Below are positions 23,290 through 33,831 of a DNA stretch of 64,000 nucleotides, piece after piece. Origin of the DNA: Setomelanomma holmii (lineage: Eukaryota; Ascomycota; Dothideomycetes; Pleosporales; Phaeosphaeriaceae); assembly GCA_010015745.1 (NCBI GenBank), contig ML978170.1:62001-126000 (forward strand), given 5' to 3'. The translations under genes were made by a program, and so were the position numbers. Under the pieces are notes generated by a model. It was not told the origin of the DNA and searched no databases. It saw only the letters and a program-made list of their open reading frames with translations. The first letter of the stretch is position 1; each line of letters starts with the position of its first letter.

Positions 23290-24314
23290 TCACTTCTCAG
23301 GGTCTGAACGGCTCGAGTCATTTTTGAAAGTCGTGATCACGCCTGGCCAAATCGCATCCTCTTCCCAGGACACCTTCCCAGTCCTCCACTCGATACAGTC
23401 CTCAGCTCTTTTTGCATCGGCTCTGATCAATCCAACAGCGACATCAGTCATGTCGGTTTGTCGCCGTGGCCCCACACACGCTGCAAAATGTCCTCGTGAC
23501 ATCTTCCGAAGTCTTGTACACTTTCGCGGTGCCGACCAGGCCATTGGCGGGATACGGTGAGCCGCCGGGGAGTGTGATAGCCTTGATGGTGGGAAAGACC
23601 CATGAGACAATGGTGCATGAAGTGACGAGGCGACATGAATTGCATACATCGTGCGAGCCGTACCATCTCGACTTGTCGTGTGGTATCAGACTCGTATCGA
23701 TGCCATCGAACGATCCATCGTCATGAGGCTGAGAAATGGAGAACTCGATGTCGCCACAATGACACTGCACGTGCAGTTCATCGCTGCAATTGGCTCTTCT
23801 TGGTCTAGAAGTGCGGGTAGACAGCAATTTCCGTCAGAATATTGAGCTTCACTGTGAACAGCCCTTTCTTCCAGAGCTTCACTTGCTTGCCATTGATATG
23901 TGTGAGTGACATCGCGAGGCCGCCATCCGCAGTTCTTTCCACGAAATTGTGATTTCGAAAGTCCCAAACTTGTTCTTTTGCATCAACGAGGCTGACGGCG
24001 ACGAACCACTCTTTCCTGGCACCACCATCCTCCCAATCGAGCATATGCGCGCCACATGTACTGCAGAACAGTTTGGTCACATATTCCGAGCTCTTGTAAG
24101 ACATGAAAGTGCTGCGATCGTGCTGAGGTTCCGGTATCTTGGCATGTATGGACATGAGAGTGCCATGTGTATAACGGCAGATGCTGCAATGACAGAAGTG
24201 GACAAGCAATGACAAATCAGCCTCTGGAATGTCGAACGAAATTGCGCTGGAACGACAGTGGCATGAGGCGTGAAATGTGCGTAGCGATTTGTCTGCAGAT
24301 TCGTCTAAAGACAT
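23290..24314 (-). pseudogene. tandem GFA/CENP-V-domain protein, disrupted
   Basis: Two glutathione-dependent formaldehyde-activating (GFA/CENP-V, zinc-binding) domains follow each other on the minus strand. The first (24314-23805) has SCHC, then HFCHCSICRYTHG, then FCSTCGAHM, all expected zinc ligands. The second (about 23790-23290) has QCHCGDIEF, CNSC, then FCSVCGATA, and ends in MTDVAVGLIRADAKR. The two are connected only through a stop (TAG at 23805-23807) and a frame change. A second frame change lies between CGATA and TDMTDV near 23450. No GT-AG intron fixes either break. The first domain alone has an ATG at 24314 and could still make a 169-residue protein. Function in this family is often unknown despite the name. 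Confidence 0.65.
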
Positions 24315-25029
24315 GATATCGTGGGCTCGTATGTTTTGAATGTCATCGACGCTTGGAATCGTGCCTGTTGAGAAAGAAGCAACGAGATTCCGTCGTGGAG
24401 AATGGTGTTGTCGAAGAGTGCTGGATACATTTCATATACAGGCTGATTGTACTTACTAATTGGAAGAAGCTGCCCTGCACCAACTCTCGAACAAGGTCCA
24501 TTAAGCGATGAAAGCAAATTGCACCTTGCCTGGCGATTATGGAAAGATCTGCAACATATTCGGTCTAAAATGAGGGTTGCACGTGAGAAAGAATTGCAAC
24601 TGGATAGGTCTTCATTGATGCACCAAAGCATGCGTAGCGGAACCTCATCGTACCACCAGCATGGCGGCACTTGACGATAATTCGAATCAATCTTCACGTA
24701 CGATCAAGGTCATCGAAGCGAGCCTTATTGTATGTGCCTATCAGATCCCGTGCGGATAGTCCCCGGTCTCCGCTGTCCGTAATGACCAAGAACGACGTTT
24801 GAACCGTCCACTGTGGGTGTGACGCCACAAGCTTCGTGACTTGCCCCAGCAGTCTCAAGTTGCGCTGTCACCCTACCCATAGTCTCGATTGTTGGTTTTC
24901 CGTTAGCTCGGCTTTTTCCTTCTCCATTATCTTTGGTCTCAGCTCCTTGCTGAACTCGGGCCCGCTCTGCTCTGGCTCATGCTGCGTGGTAGACTTTTTG
25001 CTGAAAAGTCCTCAGCCTTTTCGCCAGCT
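24315..25029. other. intergenic stretch
   Basis: About 700 bases with no supportable gene between the broken GFA locus and the end of the broken A1 peptidase locus. Open frames near 24.3-24.7 kb lack motifs. Confidence 0.35.
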
Positions 25030-26350
25030 CTAGAGGAGACCAACTGCAAGCAAGATTACGATGCCTACGCCAACGCCAACGCCGATACCAGTGTATGAAC
25101 TAGCGGAAAGGATTCTGCTGCCAGCGCTCGCATTGGTGGTGCTATTGGCACTCGAGTTACTACTACCCGTCGACGCGTTCTGTATGGGAACAATGTATCC
25201 AGATCCTCTATGCAGGATATGCCTGGCTCAGTGACAAATTTCCACGCTCGTATTCAATAGTGATGTAGGTTTCTTGCAAGAAGGCACGTCCCAATACATA
25301 TTGAGAAGGATCCGCGGCACGCTTTGGTGGAAAGTTATAGGTGGTAGTGTTGGCGAGAGGAGCTGCTAAGCGTAGGTCGAAAGCTGTATATGGCAAGGTG
25401 TAATTATGATGGCGGGCACTGCGAGAAGCACCTATGGAGAAGCTCACCGACGGCTTCTCCCAGGCTAGCTTATCATGCGTAGTCTCATTGACGATGTAGA
25501 GCTGGAGGTTATCATCCCACTGAATTCCAAACGCTGTCTCGAAAATAGTACATGCTTCTTCCGGTACCCAGTTCTGGGATATAAGAGACTCGATGCGAAA
25601 GGCCAGAATTATAGAGTCTGTAGGCGCAGACCAGTATACGGTTGTTGAGCCGAGTATTGAAATGGACGAGAGATCGACTGTGGGGGAGTTTGTATTGTGC
25701 GCTAGGCATGTCCACGGAAATGGTAGTGCCAGGGTCGAACCGCGATGTGTCATAACCCCCCAGAATGAGGCTGCCAGTCGAGTTTGCTGAGGTTGTTTAG
25801 CGACGTCTGCCACGTCCATTAAACAATATTGCCTTACTGCTTATTGAGCCAGCGGTGTAGCTGGTAGTAGAGCTAGGCACGTCTCCTGATTCGAAGAGCG
25901 CACTGAGCAAAGTAGGCTTCGTCGCATCCGTTGGGGAGGCAGTGCCCACAGCTAGACCAAAGACACCCATGAAGAAGTCCAGTGATTACATTTTAGTGAC
26001 GTGCTGATCGATAGGGCCGGAAGTCATGTAAGTATTGTCGCCAAAGAACACCCGTTCCAACCACCAATCTCCACCTTGCTTTGTGTCATTTGAGAGCAGC
26101 GCTTCGTAGTTGCTGTAGGGAGTATCGTAAGCCCCCGATAATTTGTAACTTGTGAGCTCCATGGACTTAAAGATTGTACGCTCAGCAGACAAGCCGCCCG
26201 AGGTACTGTTGCATCGGCCTGACTGAGTTAGTAGAAATTATCATGGGGAGCGAAAAGGCCGGGACACACCGAAGTAATTGCCGCGGGTTCCCAACACGTA
26301 GGGTGAACCTCGACCATGATCCATCCAACCCATCCCTATATAAAGGAAGA
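25030..26350 (-). pseudogene. pepsin-like aspartic peptidase (A1) with C-terminal TM anchor, disrupted
   Basis: The locus reads leftward. Fragments in family order are: DGSWSRFTLRVGNPRQ near 26.3 kb, GGDWWLERVFFG near 26.05 kb, SLILGGYDTSRF near 25.75 kb, VPEEACTIFETAFG near 25.55 kb, QYVLGRAFLQETYITIEYER near 25.25 kb, then a Ser/Thr-rich linker and a membrane segment (GIGVGVGVGIVILLAVGLL) ending near 25030. This matches fungal membrane-anchored A1-like proteins. The blocks sit in different frames, with at least three shifts and a stop (TAG after SQAYPA). The first catalytic Asp-Thr/Ser-Gly is not visible, so even the ancestor may have been a non-peptidase relative. Confidence 0.65.
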
Positions 26351-27367
26351 TGTTAGTGCAAAAACTCCCGGTGTCAATCTTCAGATACTTGCCAGCGAAC
26401 AGCGGAAGGCACGACTAGTGGTTGGCTTGTTTTACCTCTAAGCAAAAGCGATACGCGCACTCGAAAACCATACGAAGATGCGCGAGATGGTAATCACAAT
26501 AAGTCTGCTGGAAAGTAGTGCCGTGGCCGCAGCAAGGTCCAGAAAGCTGAGGACCTGGACCTGGATAAATGCGAACGTGTATTTACCTACGGGCAATCTT
26601 GGTGCTGCAGCTCCTGGGACCAACCAGGCATTGTAACGCATTTCCATATAAAATAGGACGTGGGATATGGGGCGTAAAGCGCAAAGATGCGCGCACGGCA
26701 TGCCCAAGATCTGCAGTGAGCGTACAACCCTCGCATGCCCGAACGATGTGGGACTGAGATGTGGAAAACTCCTATGGTCGAGTGCATTGACTCTGCATAT
26801 TGGTGCGCGGTACGAGATTCGGGGACGTATAGATTCGAAGATCTGCAATGCTCGAGGACGGAAATTCGAGGTCACACAGGGTATAGGCAGAGCGAATGCA
26901 TTGATGACTCGGCTAGCAGTACCACGACATGATTCCATAACGTCACGGTCAGCTCCACACCGACGATTCGATGCTCAGAATCGATGTAGCGAACAGTGCT
27001 AGCCAACGGCTGTTGGCGCTCTGGTCCACCCGAGTCTTCGAGGGCAGCCATGTAATCCCAGGAGGGCATCAGGTGCCAATTATTGGCCCTGATCCGAGGC
27101 TGCAGCTTGATGGCATTTGCGCGCGGTGGTTCCATTTAGAAGCTAGCTCTTCGATACATCTCAGACGCTTTAAGCCAGGACTGTTTTTCTTCCATGTAAT
27201 TCTCCTCATTCCGAGCGACACTTTGTCGAGCTGAAGATAGCCTATAACATAGGTGCAAAGGCCTCTTTACGCTTGCAGATCGTTGCAGGTGCTCCCAGAA
27301 TCTTAAGACTTTGCAGCACGCTATAAGTACAAATCGCATTAGCGCAGCTCGCATATATCTTACTTAT
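26351..27367. other. decayed border region left of the transposon island
   Basis: About 1 kb of normal base composition up to the first transposon end. On the minus strand near 27.1-26.9 kb a segment reads MPSWDYMAALEDSG then STVRYIDSEHRIVGVEL, and near 26.6-26.45 kb a hydrophobic stretch follows (KYTFAFIQVQVLSFLD). These could be remnants of a membrane protein gene, but I cannot name the family or find intact exons. Confidence 0.3.
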
Positions 27368-27760
27368 TAACGTACTCCACGGGCGAGTGGGCCACTGCGC
27401 CAAGCCCCCACAAAAGTCTACTGTACTACACAGTAGAAAACGCACCCCAACAGTAGAAAACAGTCCTGTACAGTACTGCACAGTACTCTATATTAATCAG
27501 AGACTATTTCTGCTTCTTGTTTACATGTGCGCATGTTGTGCCCAGCCTTGCTGCAGCGTCTACAGCGCCTTTAAGTTAGCTCACTGCCCTCAGCGCGCGT
27601 ACTCTTCTTTGCCTTCTTGCTATTACTACGTGCTGTAAACTCCTTTAAGGTAGTTAAGCGCACGCCCTCTTTAGCTGTAAGGGTCCTCTCTGCCTGTATA
27701 CGCTTTCTCTTGCGTGATTTACAGCGTAAGGCGGCCTTGTTAGCTGCTTGAAGCTGCTTA

Positions 27761-28088
27761 TGGGTGTTTTTCGAAATACCAGTTACCACCTGGATTTGGC
27801 ATAGGTCGATCCTGCGCAGGAGTACGTCCTATACTGCCTGCGTATACACGCCAAGCTTAGCCAAGGCCTCAAGATCTAGCGCCCTCATCAAATCTGTGAA
27901 CCTTCACACCCCTCTGCACGCTAAGCAAGAGTCAATACCTATAGATTTCTAAGGCGATTAATGAATCGTACTAAGGCCTTGCATTCTGGAGATTTGCACA
28001 AGATTTGGAGCTTATACGGTGGTAGTGCATCAAAACCGAGCCGATCCTACCCTGATCCAGGTGGTAACTGGTATTTCGAGAACCATAA
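27761..28088. mobile_element. MITE with TA target duplication
   Basis: A 328-bp insertion inside the transposase C-terminal region. Host sequence is interrupted at TA (27759-27760, repeated at 28089-28090). The inverted ends are perfect over about 25 bp (TCGAAATACCAGTTACCACC and onward), with imperfect outer bases. It has no coding capacity. TA duplication and inverted ends fit a Tc1/mariner-type non-autonomous element. Confidence 0.85.
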
Positions 28089-28113
28089 TAACTTGGTCGC
28101 GCATTAACACTAA

Positions 28114-28583
28114 GGAATTGTGATGGCCCTTGGTTGGAGATGAATCTCGTGTGCCGAAGGCTCTACAGTTGGTTCTCAGGGAGTGAGTGGAAGGGATTGT
28201 TGAACGGGGATTCGAATACAGATACTGAGTAGTAGGCAGAGTCTAAGTACAAGAGGCGCACTAGGGTAGACAGATGGAGACTGTAGTCAAGTGCAAGGTA
28301 ACCAGGTTGTAGATTGGTACAAAGGGTACTGGTAAGGTACTCTATGAAGTTGAACACGATGGTCTAGCAATGCCATCGGTCCTATCTATATACTAAGGGG
28401 GCCATCCTATCCATCCTGGTTGTCGTGTGCACCCTGGGATGGTTGCCATCCTCGGGAGGTTGACCATCCCAGGATGGTTGTGCTTGGCGGGATGCTGTCA
28501 CGTGACCCTTGCTGAGGGGGAAGTGGTCTGTGCACCATCCCGTGCATCCCTTACCAGTCATTTCCAATGTTCGTAACAGGAAT
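28114..28583 (-). mobile_element. solo LTR (460 bp) with 5-bp duplication
   Basis: The element spans 28119-28578 and is flanked by GGAAT (28114-28118 and 28579-28583). On the minus strand it begins TGTTACGAACATTGG and ends GGCCATCACA, that is TG...CA. It interrupts the pogo sequence that is continuous in the right arm near 31.17 kb. A CACGTGA motif lies at about 28500. The internal part and second LTR are absent, so it is a solo LTR, probably of a Copia-type element. Confidence 0.85.
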
Positions 28584-31480
28584 GCGCTATTATCTTAGCG
28601 CCTTCAGTAAGCTAATTAAGAGAGTTAACAATTGAAGTAGGTAAGCTATCTGCATGCCTCTAGATCCTCTCTCAAATTAGCTTCGAATGTGACCTAAATT
28701 CTAGGGTATTGCTTAGGGTTTTTGACTCTTAAGGAGCATCGTCAATAGTAGGTGGTGTAGGCGTACAGAGGCGGACGTCTATCTTCAATACTACTGCCTC
28801 TGAGTTAAGTAGAACTAAGGTAACACCTTAAAAGCCTCTTTAGATATTGCTTCTAGTAATTACGTCCTTAAAAGCAGCAATAAAGCAGGGTAAGAACTTA
28901 AGTTTGGTGATGTAGTTAATCTTACTGCGTATCAGGTTCTTAGCTTGGCGGCTATACGCCTTCTTTAACAGTGAGAAACAACCCACGTTAAGAGGCTGCA
29001 GGAGGTGCGACGAGTGAGAAGGCATGCAGAGAGTGATAATCTTGTTATCCTTGCAGTACTGCTAGAAATTAAGCGAGTTGTAGCTCTTGTGGCTGTTGAT
29101 AATAAGCAAACGTACTGTGCCGTCTTTTTGTATAAGTGTTAAAGTGCTTCAACTACTGCAGACTAAGCTTATTTGTTGTCCAGCTGTTGTCAGAGACCCT
29201 AATAACCCAATCGCTAGGTAGATCAGGCTCCTAGTACCAGGCGGAGAGGTGGTTCTTGCCCTGGAAGATGATGAAGAGTAGGATCGCCTACCTAGTCGCG
29301 TTGATACCTTAGATCACTGTAGTCCACTCTTAATTACCCTGCTAGACTGTCTTAGGCCGTCCTCAACGCTCAGAGCCTGTGACTACTGCTCTAGTCAATA
29401 TCATGCCTATTATGAAGCTAGATTCATTAAAGTTGTAGGTATCCTTATTAAGGATACTGTGCTTAGCCTTTCTGTTCTCCACAAGCTTAAACCAGGCTCG
29501 TACAGCCACAGGATCCTCACAAAGAGCTCTCTTATAGTCGTACTTGCGATTGAACTTGACTTTAAGCTTAGGTTGACCTTTAACAAAGGTCCTAGCCTAG
29601 TTAACGCCTACTGACAATTTGCCACGCTCCCTGCGCAGTAGATTAGCTATATCCTTCACAGCATCAAGCTAGAGCAGAAAGCCTTGCGCGTTAAGGTTAA
29701 GGGTATGCTAAACAATCACGTCTACCTTAGTAAGACAAAGATTGCTTAAATTAGGCGCGCAATTGCGTTGTTAGCTAAGCGTTGTTTAAGACACCTCAAA
29801 GATGTCAGCAGTGCGTTATTTAGAGAGATTCGTGTCTTGTTAGATAGCCTGAAGCGCAAGCTGCAATTGAGCCTCTTTTGAAGCTGATAGCTGGTTAGGA
29901 TGTTGAACGACGCGCGCAGCTAAGATCTACAACGTGCCCTAAACAACACTAAGCAACTGACGCGCTAGGATTCCCTTTTGACGCAATTGCGCGTCTAACG
30001 CAGCTGATCTTCGTCTAACTAAGGTGGAGGTGACTGTTCAGCATATACTCGACCTTGACGCGCGAGGATTTCCGCCCTAGCTTGATGCTGTGAAGGATAT
30101 AGCTGATCTACTGCACAAGGAGCATAGCGAACAGTCAGTGGGCGTCAACTAGGCTGGAACCTTCGTTAAGCGTCGCCCTGAGCTCTAAGTCAAGTTCAAT
30201 TGCAAGTATAACTACAGAAGAGCTCTCTGCGAGGATCCTGAGATCATACAAGGCTGGTTCCGACTTGTAGAGAATATAAAGGCTAAGCACAGTATCCTTA
30301 ATGAAGACACCTACAACTTTAACAAGTCTGGCTCCATAATAGGCATGATATCGACTAGAGCAGTAGTTACAGGCTCTGAGCGTTGAGGACGGCCGAAGAC
30401 GGTACAGCAGGGTAATTGAGAGTGGACCACGGTGATCTAGGGTATCAACGTAACTAGGTGGGCAAGAACCACCCTTTGTCATCTTCTAGGGGAAGAACCA
30501 CCTTACTGCCTGTTACCAGGAGGAGAATCTACTGTCTGATTGAATTATTGCAGTCTCTAAGAATGGCTGGACGACAAATGAGCTTGGTCTGCAGTAGCTG
30601 AAGCACTTTAACACTCATACAAAAAAGCGTACTGTTAGCACAGTAGGTTTGCTTATTATTAATAGCCACAAGAGCTACGACTTGCTTGATTTCTAGCAGT
30701 ACTGCAAGGAGAACAAGATTATCACTCTCTGCATGCCTCCTCACTTGTCGCACCTCCTGCAGTCTCTTGACGTAGGTTGTTTCTTGCCGTTGAAGATAGC
30801 GTATAGCTGCCAAGCTAAGAACCTGATACGCAGCAAGATCAAATACATCACTAAACTTGAGTTCTTGCTCTGCTTTATTGCTGCTTTTAAGGACGTAATT
30901 ACTAAAAGCAATATCTAGAGAGGCTTTCAAGGTGCTAGCTTAGTTCTACTTAACCTAGAAGCAGTTATATCGAAGATGGACGTCCGCCTCTGTACGCCTA
31001 CACCACCTACTGTTGACGACGCTCCTTAGGAGTCAAGAACCCTAAGCAATACTCTAGAATTTGGGTCGCAATTGAAGCTAATTTGAGAGAGGATTCAGAG
31101 GCATGCAGATAGCTTACCTACTTCAATTGTTAACTCTCTTGGTCAGCTTACCAAAGGCGCTGAGATAATAGCGCATTCCTTAGTGTTGATGCGCGACCAA
31201 GTCAAGCTGCTTTAAGCAGCTAACGAGGCCGCCTCACGCTGTAAATCACGCAAGAGAAAGCGTATACAGGCAGGGATGTGCGCTTAACTACCTTAAAGGA
31301 GTTTGCAGCGCGTAGTGATAGGAAGAAAGCGAAGAAGAGCGCGCGCGCTAGGGGCAGTGAGCTGACTCAAAGGCGCTGTGGACGCTGCAGCGAGGCTGGG
31401 CACAACTCGCGCACATGTAAGCAAGTAGAAGAAATAGTCTCTGATTAATATACTCTACTGTGCAGCACTGTACAGTACTG

Positions 31481-31586
31481 TAGAGAACTGTAGAGAACTG
31501 TAGAGAACTGTAGAGAACTGTAGAGAACTGTAGAGAACTGTAGAGAACTGTAGAGAACTGTAGAGAACTGTAGAGAACTGTAGAGA
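31481..31586. repeat. 10-bp tandem repeat (TAGAGAACTG)
   Basis: About ten perfect copies of TAGAGAACTG followed by a partial copy, in the untranslated 3' part of the right composite arm, next to the variable TACAGTACTG motif found in the other pogo copies. The perfect units suggest recent expansion, after RIP had marked the element. Confidence 0.9.
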
Positions 31587-31663
31587 TGCGTTTTGTACTG
31601 TATAGGACAGTAGATTCTGGTGGGGGCTTGGCAGAGTGAGCCACTCGCTTGTGGGGTACGTTA

Positions 31664-32189
31664 AGTTTGATGCGAACTTGTTTGTTGTTGTGAGCTATCA
31701 GAACTGGCTTTGTAGAAGGAACGAGCTGAACTGACGCTAGTCCCAAAAAGGTACACATGTGACCTGTACTCTCGAACATCTACTAAGCTACTCAAAACAT
31801 ACTAAGCCTCTACTATCTAGTCTACATTCTTTGTACCTTAACTACCTAACGCGATATTACTTAAATATGAAGAGAGACTTTAGCTTACTCTCTAAGCTCT
31901 CTAAGCTAGCTAATTCCGAAGTGTGGTTGTAAGCTGAGCTTGGAGAGAGAAAGAAGTTGATCTAATCTCTACATAAGAAATCGAGCTGAGGAGCTCAGAA
32001 TATATACTCAATGTCTCGGGGCCTTGATAATCCGATCCGAGCAGAGAAGCAGTGATCTACTGTAGAGCACGGTACAGTACTGTAGATCACAGTAACGTGA
32101 TCTACTAATAAGCATAGTACTGTACTCTACTGTAGAGTACGGTATAACCTACTCTCTCAAAGAGTAGTTTTTCTCCACGACACGAAGCT
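31664..32189. other. unassigned transposon-derived sequence with palindromic motif
   Basis: Sequence between the composite pogo and the next pogo relic, with many stops in all frames. At 32040-32150 the palindrome TACTGTA/TACAGTA and related GATCTACTGTAGA units recur several times. I cannot assign it to a family. Confidence 0.35.
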
Positions 32190-32357
32190 ACTAGGCTGCT
32201 ACTAAGGCCTTTAACGTTGAACGCTAAACTCTTAATTAACGCGCTAGAGAAGTGCCTTTCTGCGCTAATACTATCCTAAACTGCCTTAAGCTTACGCGCA
32301 CTAAAGAGCAAACGATTATCTAGTATACTCTTAACCTTAATTCGCGAGAGTTCGCAC

Positions 32358-32959
32358 TCTAGTGTTATCAATCCAAGTCTCCTATACTTCTCTGATGTCC
32401 TGACTGTCTGATCTCGCTCGTGAGTTCAGATGCACCAAGCTCTTAGCTTGTAATAAGCGGAAGGTTGACTAAGAGAGGGGGCTGATGGTAAGCTTCTGTA
32501 GTTCTGATAACGATGACAACAAGGTGATAATTGCTGAAGCTCAACTAATACTGCGAGAGTATAATAGATATTCAATTTAGGTAATAAGACCTTGCACTAA
32601 GTATCTATGTTAAGTTGACTACAAAGGAAGACAATATTCTAAGAGATCCATCCTCGTTATATATTCCCATCCTTCGTCCTGTTCTGCCATCTGCTGGTTT
32701 ATTCTGCCATCTTCACATTCCCTTAGTTCTGTTCTGCAGGCAGAAAGTGGTTCTGCTAATGACTAAGCGAAGATCACTGCTTGGCGTTGCAGGATGCGCT
32801 AGCTGCTGCAAAATGCGCTAGTGGGTCACGTGACTCTGTTCGTGAGGGGCATCCCGCGTTCTTCCTTCCTAGGCTGCGTGGCTTACCCAGGGTTGATTCC
32901 TTATTACTGTCATTGCTTGGTCGTGAACACCTCTCCTGTGAGGCCTCTGTAACATCTAG
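32358..32959. mobile_element. solo LTR (592 bp) with 5-bp duplication
   Basis: The element spans 32363-32954, starts TGTTATCAATCC and ends CTCTGTAACA, and is flanked by TCTAG (32358-32362 and 32955-32959). It interrupts a pogo-type transposase relic whose reading continues on the other side. A CACGTGA motif lies at about 32827. The right half keeps normal base composition. Confidence 0.85.
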
Positions 32960-33241
32960 TTGTGCGAAGTAGTAGATATAGCTAATATTCTACTAGGTAT
33001 GCGTAGAGAAGAGCCTGTAGGGAAGCACTAGGCTAAGCGCTTTGTTACGCGTTTAGAAAAGCTTAAGATAGCCTTTAATTAAGCAAAGAATAGGTAGAGA
33101 ATACTATAGAAAGATCTAGAGATTATAGACGCGTAGTTTAAGCTTATTGCAGACACTAAAGCTAAGTACAGCGTCTATAACAATAACGTGCACAACTTTA
33201 ACGAGACTAGCTTCTAGATAGGCGTTATTAGTTTAATAAAG

Positions 33242-33462
33242 GTTGTTCTTAGATTCACGGTGTCCTTGATAGGTACGATGGAATCGTGGGATCATTGATT
33301 GTTTTTCGCTTATTGCCTGTTATCTGAATTCAGGTGGGCTGGCACGGTGCTGTCCTGAGGCAGCCAATCAGGGGCCACTAGGTGGCTAAGTGAGACCTGG
33401 TGACTGCTGATTGGCTGCTCCCCAGAGCCTCATCACAAGGCACCCGCCATTTGACAGTTGTT
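33242..33462. mobile_element. 209-bp insertion with 6-bp direct repeat
   Basis: Between two copies of GTTGTT (33242-33247 and 33457-33462) lies a GC-normal, stop-free-looking block in strongly mutated surroundings. It interrupts the transposase relic between ISLIKVV and VVIGAERR. Terminal inverted repeats are weak (CGG...CCTTG shared), so the class is uncertain: a non-autonomous DNA element is likely. Confidence 0.6.
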
Positions 33463-33604
33463 ATAGGCGCAGAGAGACGCGCTTAACCTAAGCTTATCTA
33501 GCTAGAAGATTGCGAGTAGATTATAGTTATCTAGAGTATCTGCTAGGTATATAACTCTGCTATTTATTATCTATAAAGAACGCGTCTATATCTCTGTGTA
33601 GTAC

Positions 33605-33831
33605 TGTGCTAGTGCACGGAGTGCAGTAGTTTTTTTCTCAGTTAAGAGAAGCAGAAGCTAGAAAAAGAAGCTCCGCATGCGAGCTCACAGAGAGCGATTA
33701 TTAGAGACAACACGAAAAACTATAAAAAAGAAAGAGGTAGACACAGATAGCAAAACACGATGTTCTTCTTATACTCGCCTCTTAGCTATAAAGTTAAAAA
33801 AAAGAGTTCTAACACCTTGAGTTACAGCTCA
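33605..33831 (+). mobile_element. 5' LTR of a Ty3/Gypsy element
   Basis: The LTR starts TGTGCTAGTGCACGG and ends GAGTTACAGCTCA (227 bp). It matches the solo LTR at 49699-49888 in both start and end. It sits directly after a pogo reading frame that it interrupts (flank GTAC at 33601-33604). The internal element region begins right after it. Confidence 0.75.

Larger units (their letters stand above)
27370..31661. mobile_element. head-to-head composite of two pogo/Fot-type elements
   Basis: Two copies of the same pogo-like element are fused through their 5' parts at about 29907. The left arm reads leftward (27370 to about 29907) and the right arm rightward (about 29907-31661). Both outer ends are the 3' terminal repeat (ACGTACTCCACGGGCG on the left, ACGT at 31658-31661 on the right), each next to a TA. 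The 5' terminal repeats and start region are missing at the junction: the left arm begins just after the start codon, the right arm about 34 codons in. Both arms carry stops. The left arm also contains a MITE and a solo LTR. Confidence 0.8.
32190..33604 (+). pseudogene. pogo-type transposase relic, interrupted by two insertions
   Basis: Transposase-like reading continues across two insertions: the helix-turn-helix/CENP-B part before 32362, AKRFVTRLEKLKI to NNNVHNFNETSF in 32955-33247, and the ERR to FIIYK part in 33457-33604. It is cut on the right by a Gypsy LTR. The element is diverged from the main pogo family here, full of stops, and has no recognisable ends. Confidence 0.65.

Noticed and set aside
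31481..31586. Regular repeats that could suggest a CRISPR array
   Set aside because: Units are 10 bp and directly adjacent without spacers, in a fungal transposon; this is a minisatellite.
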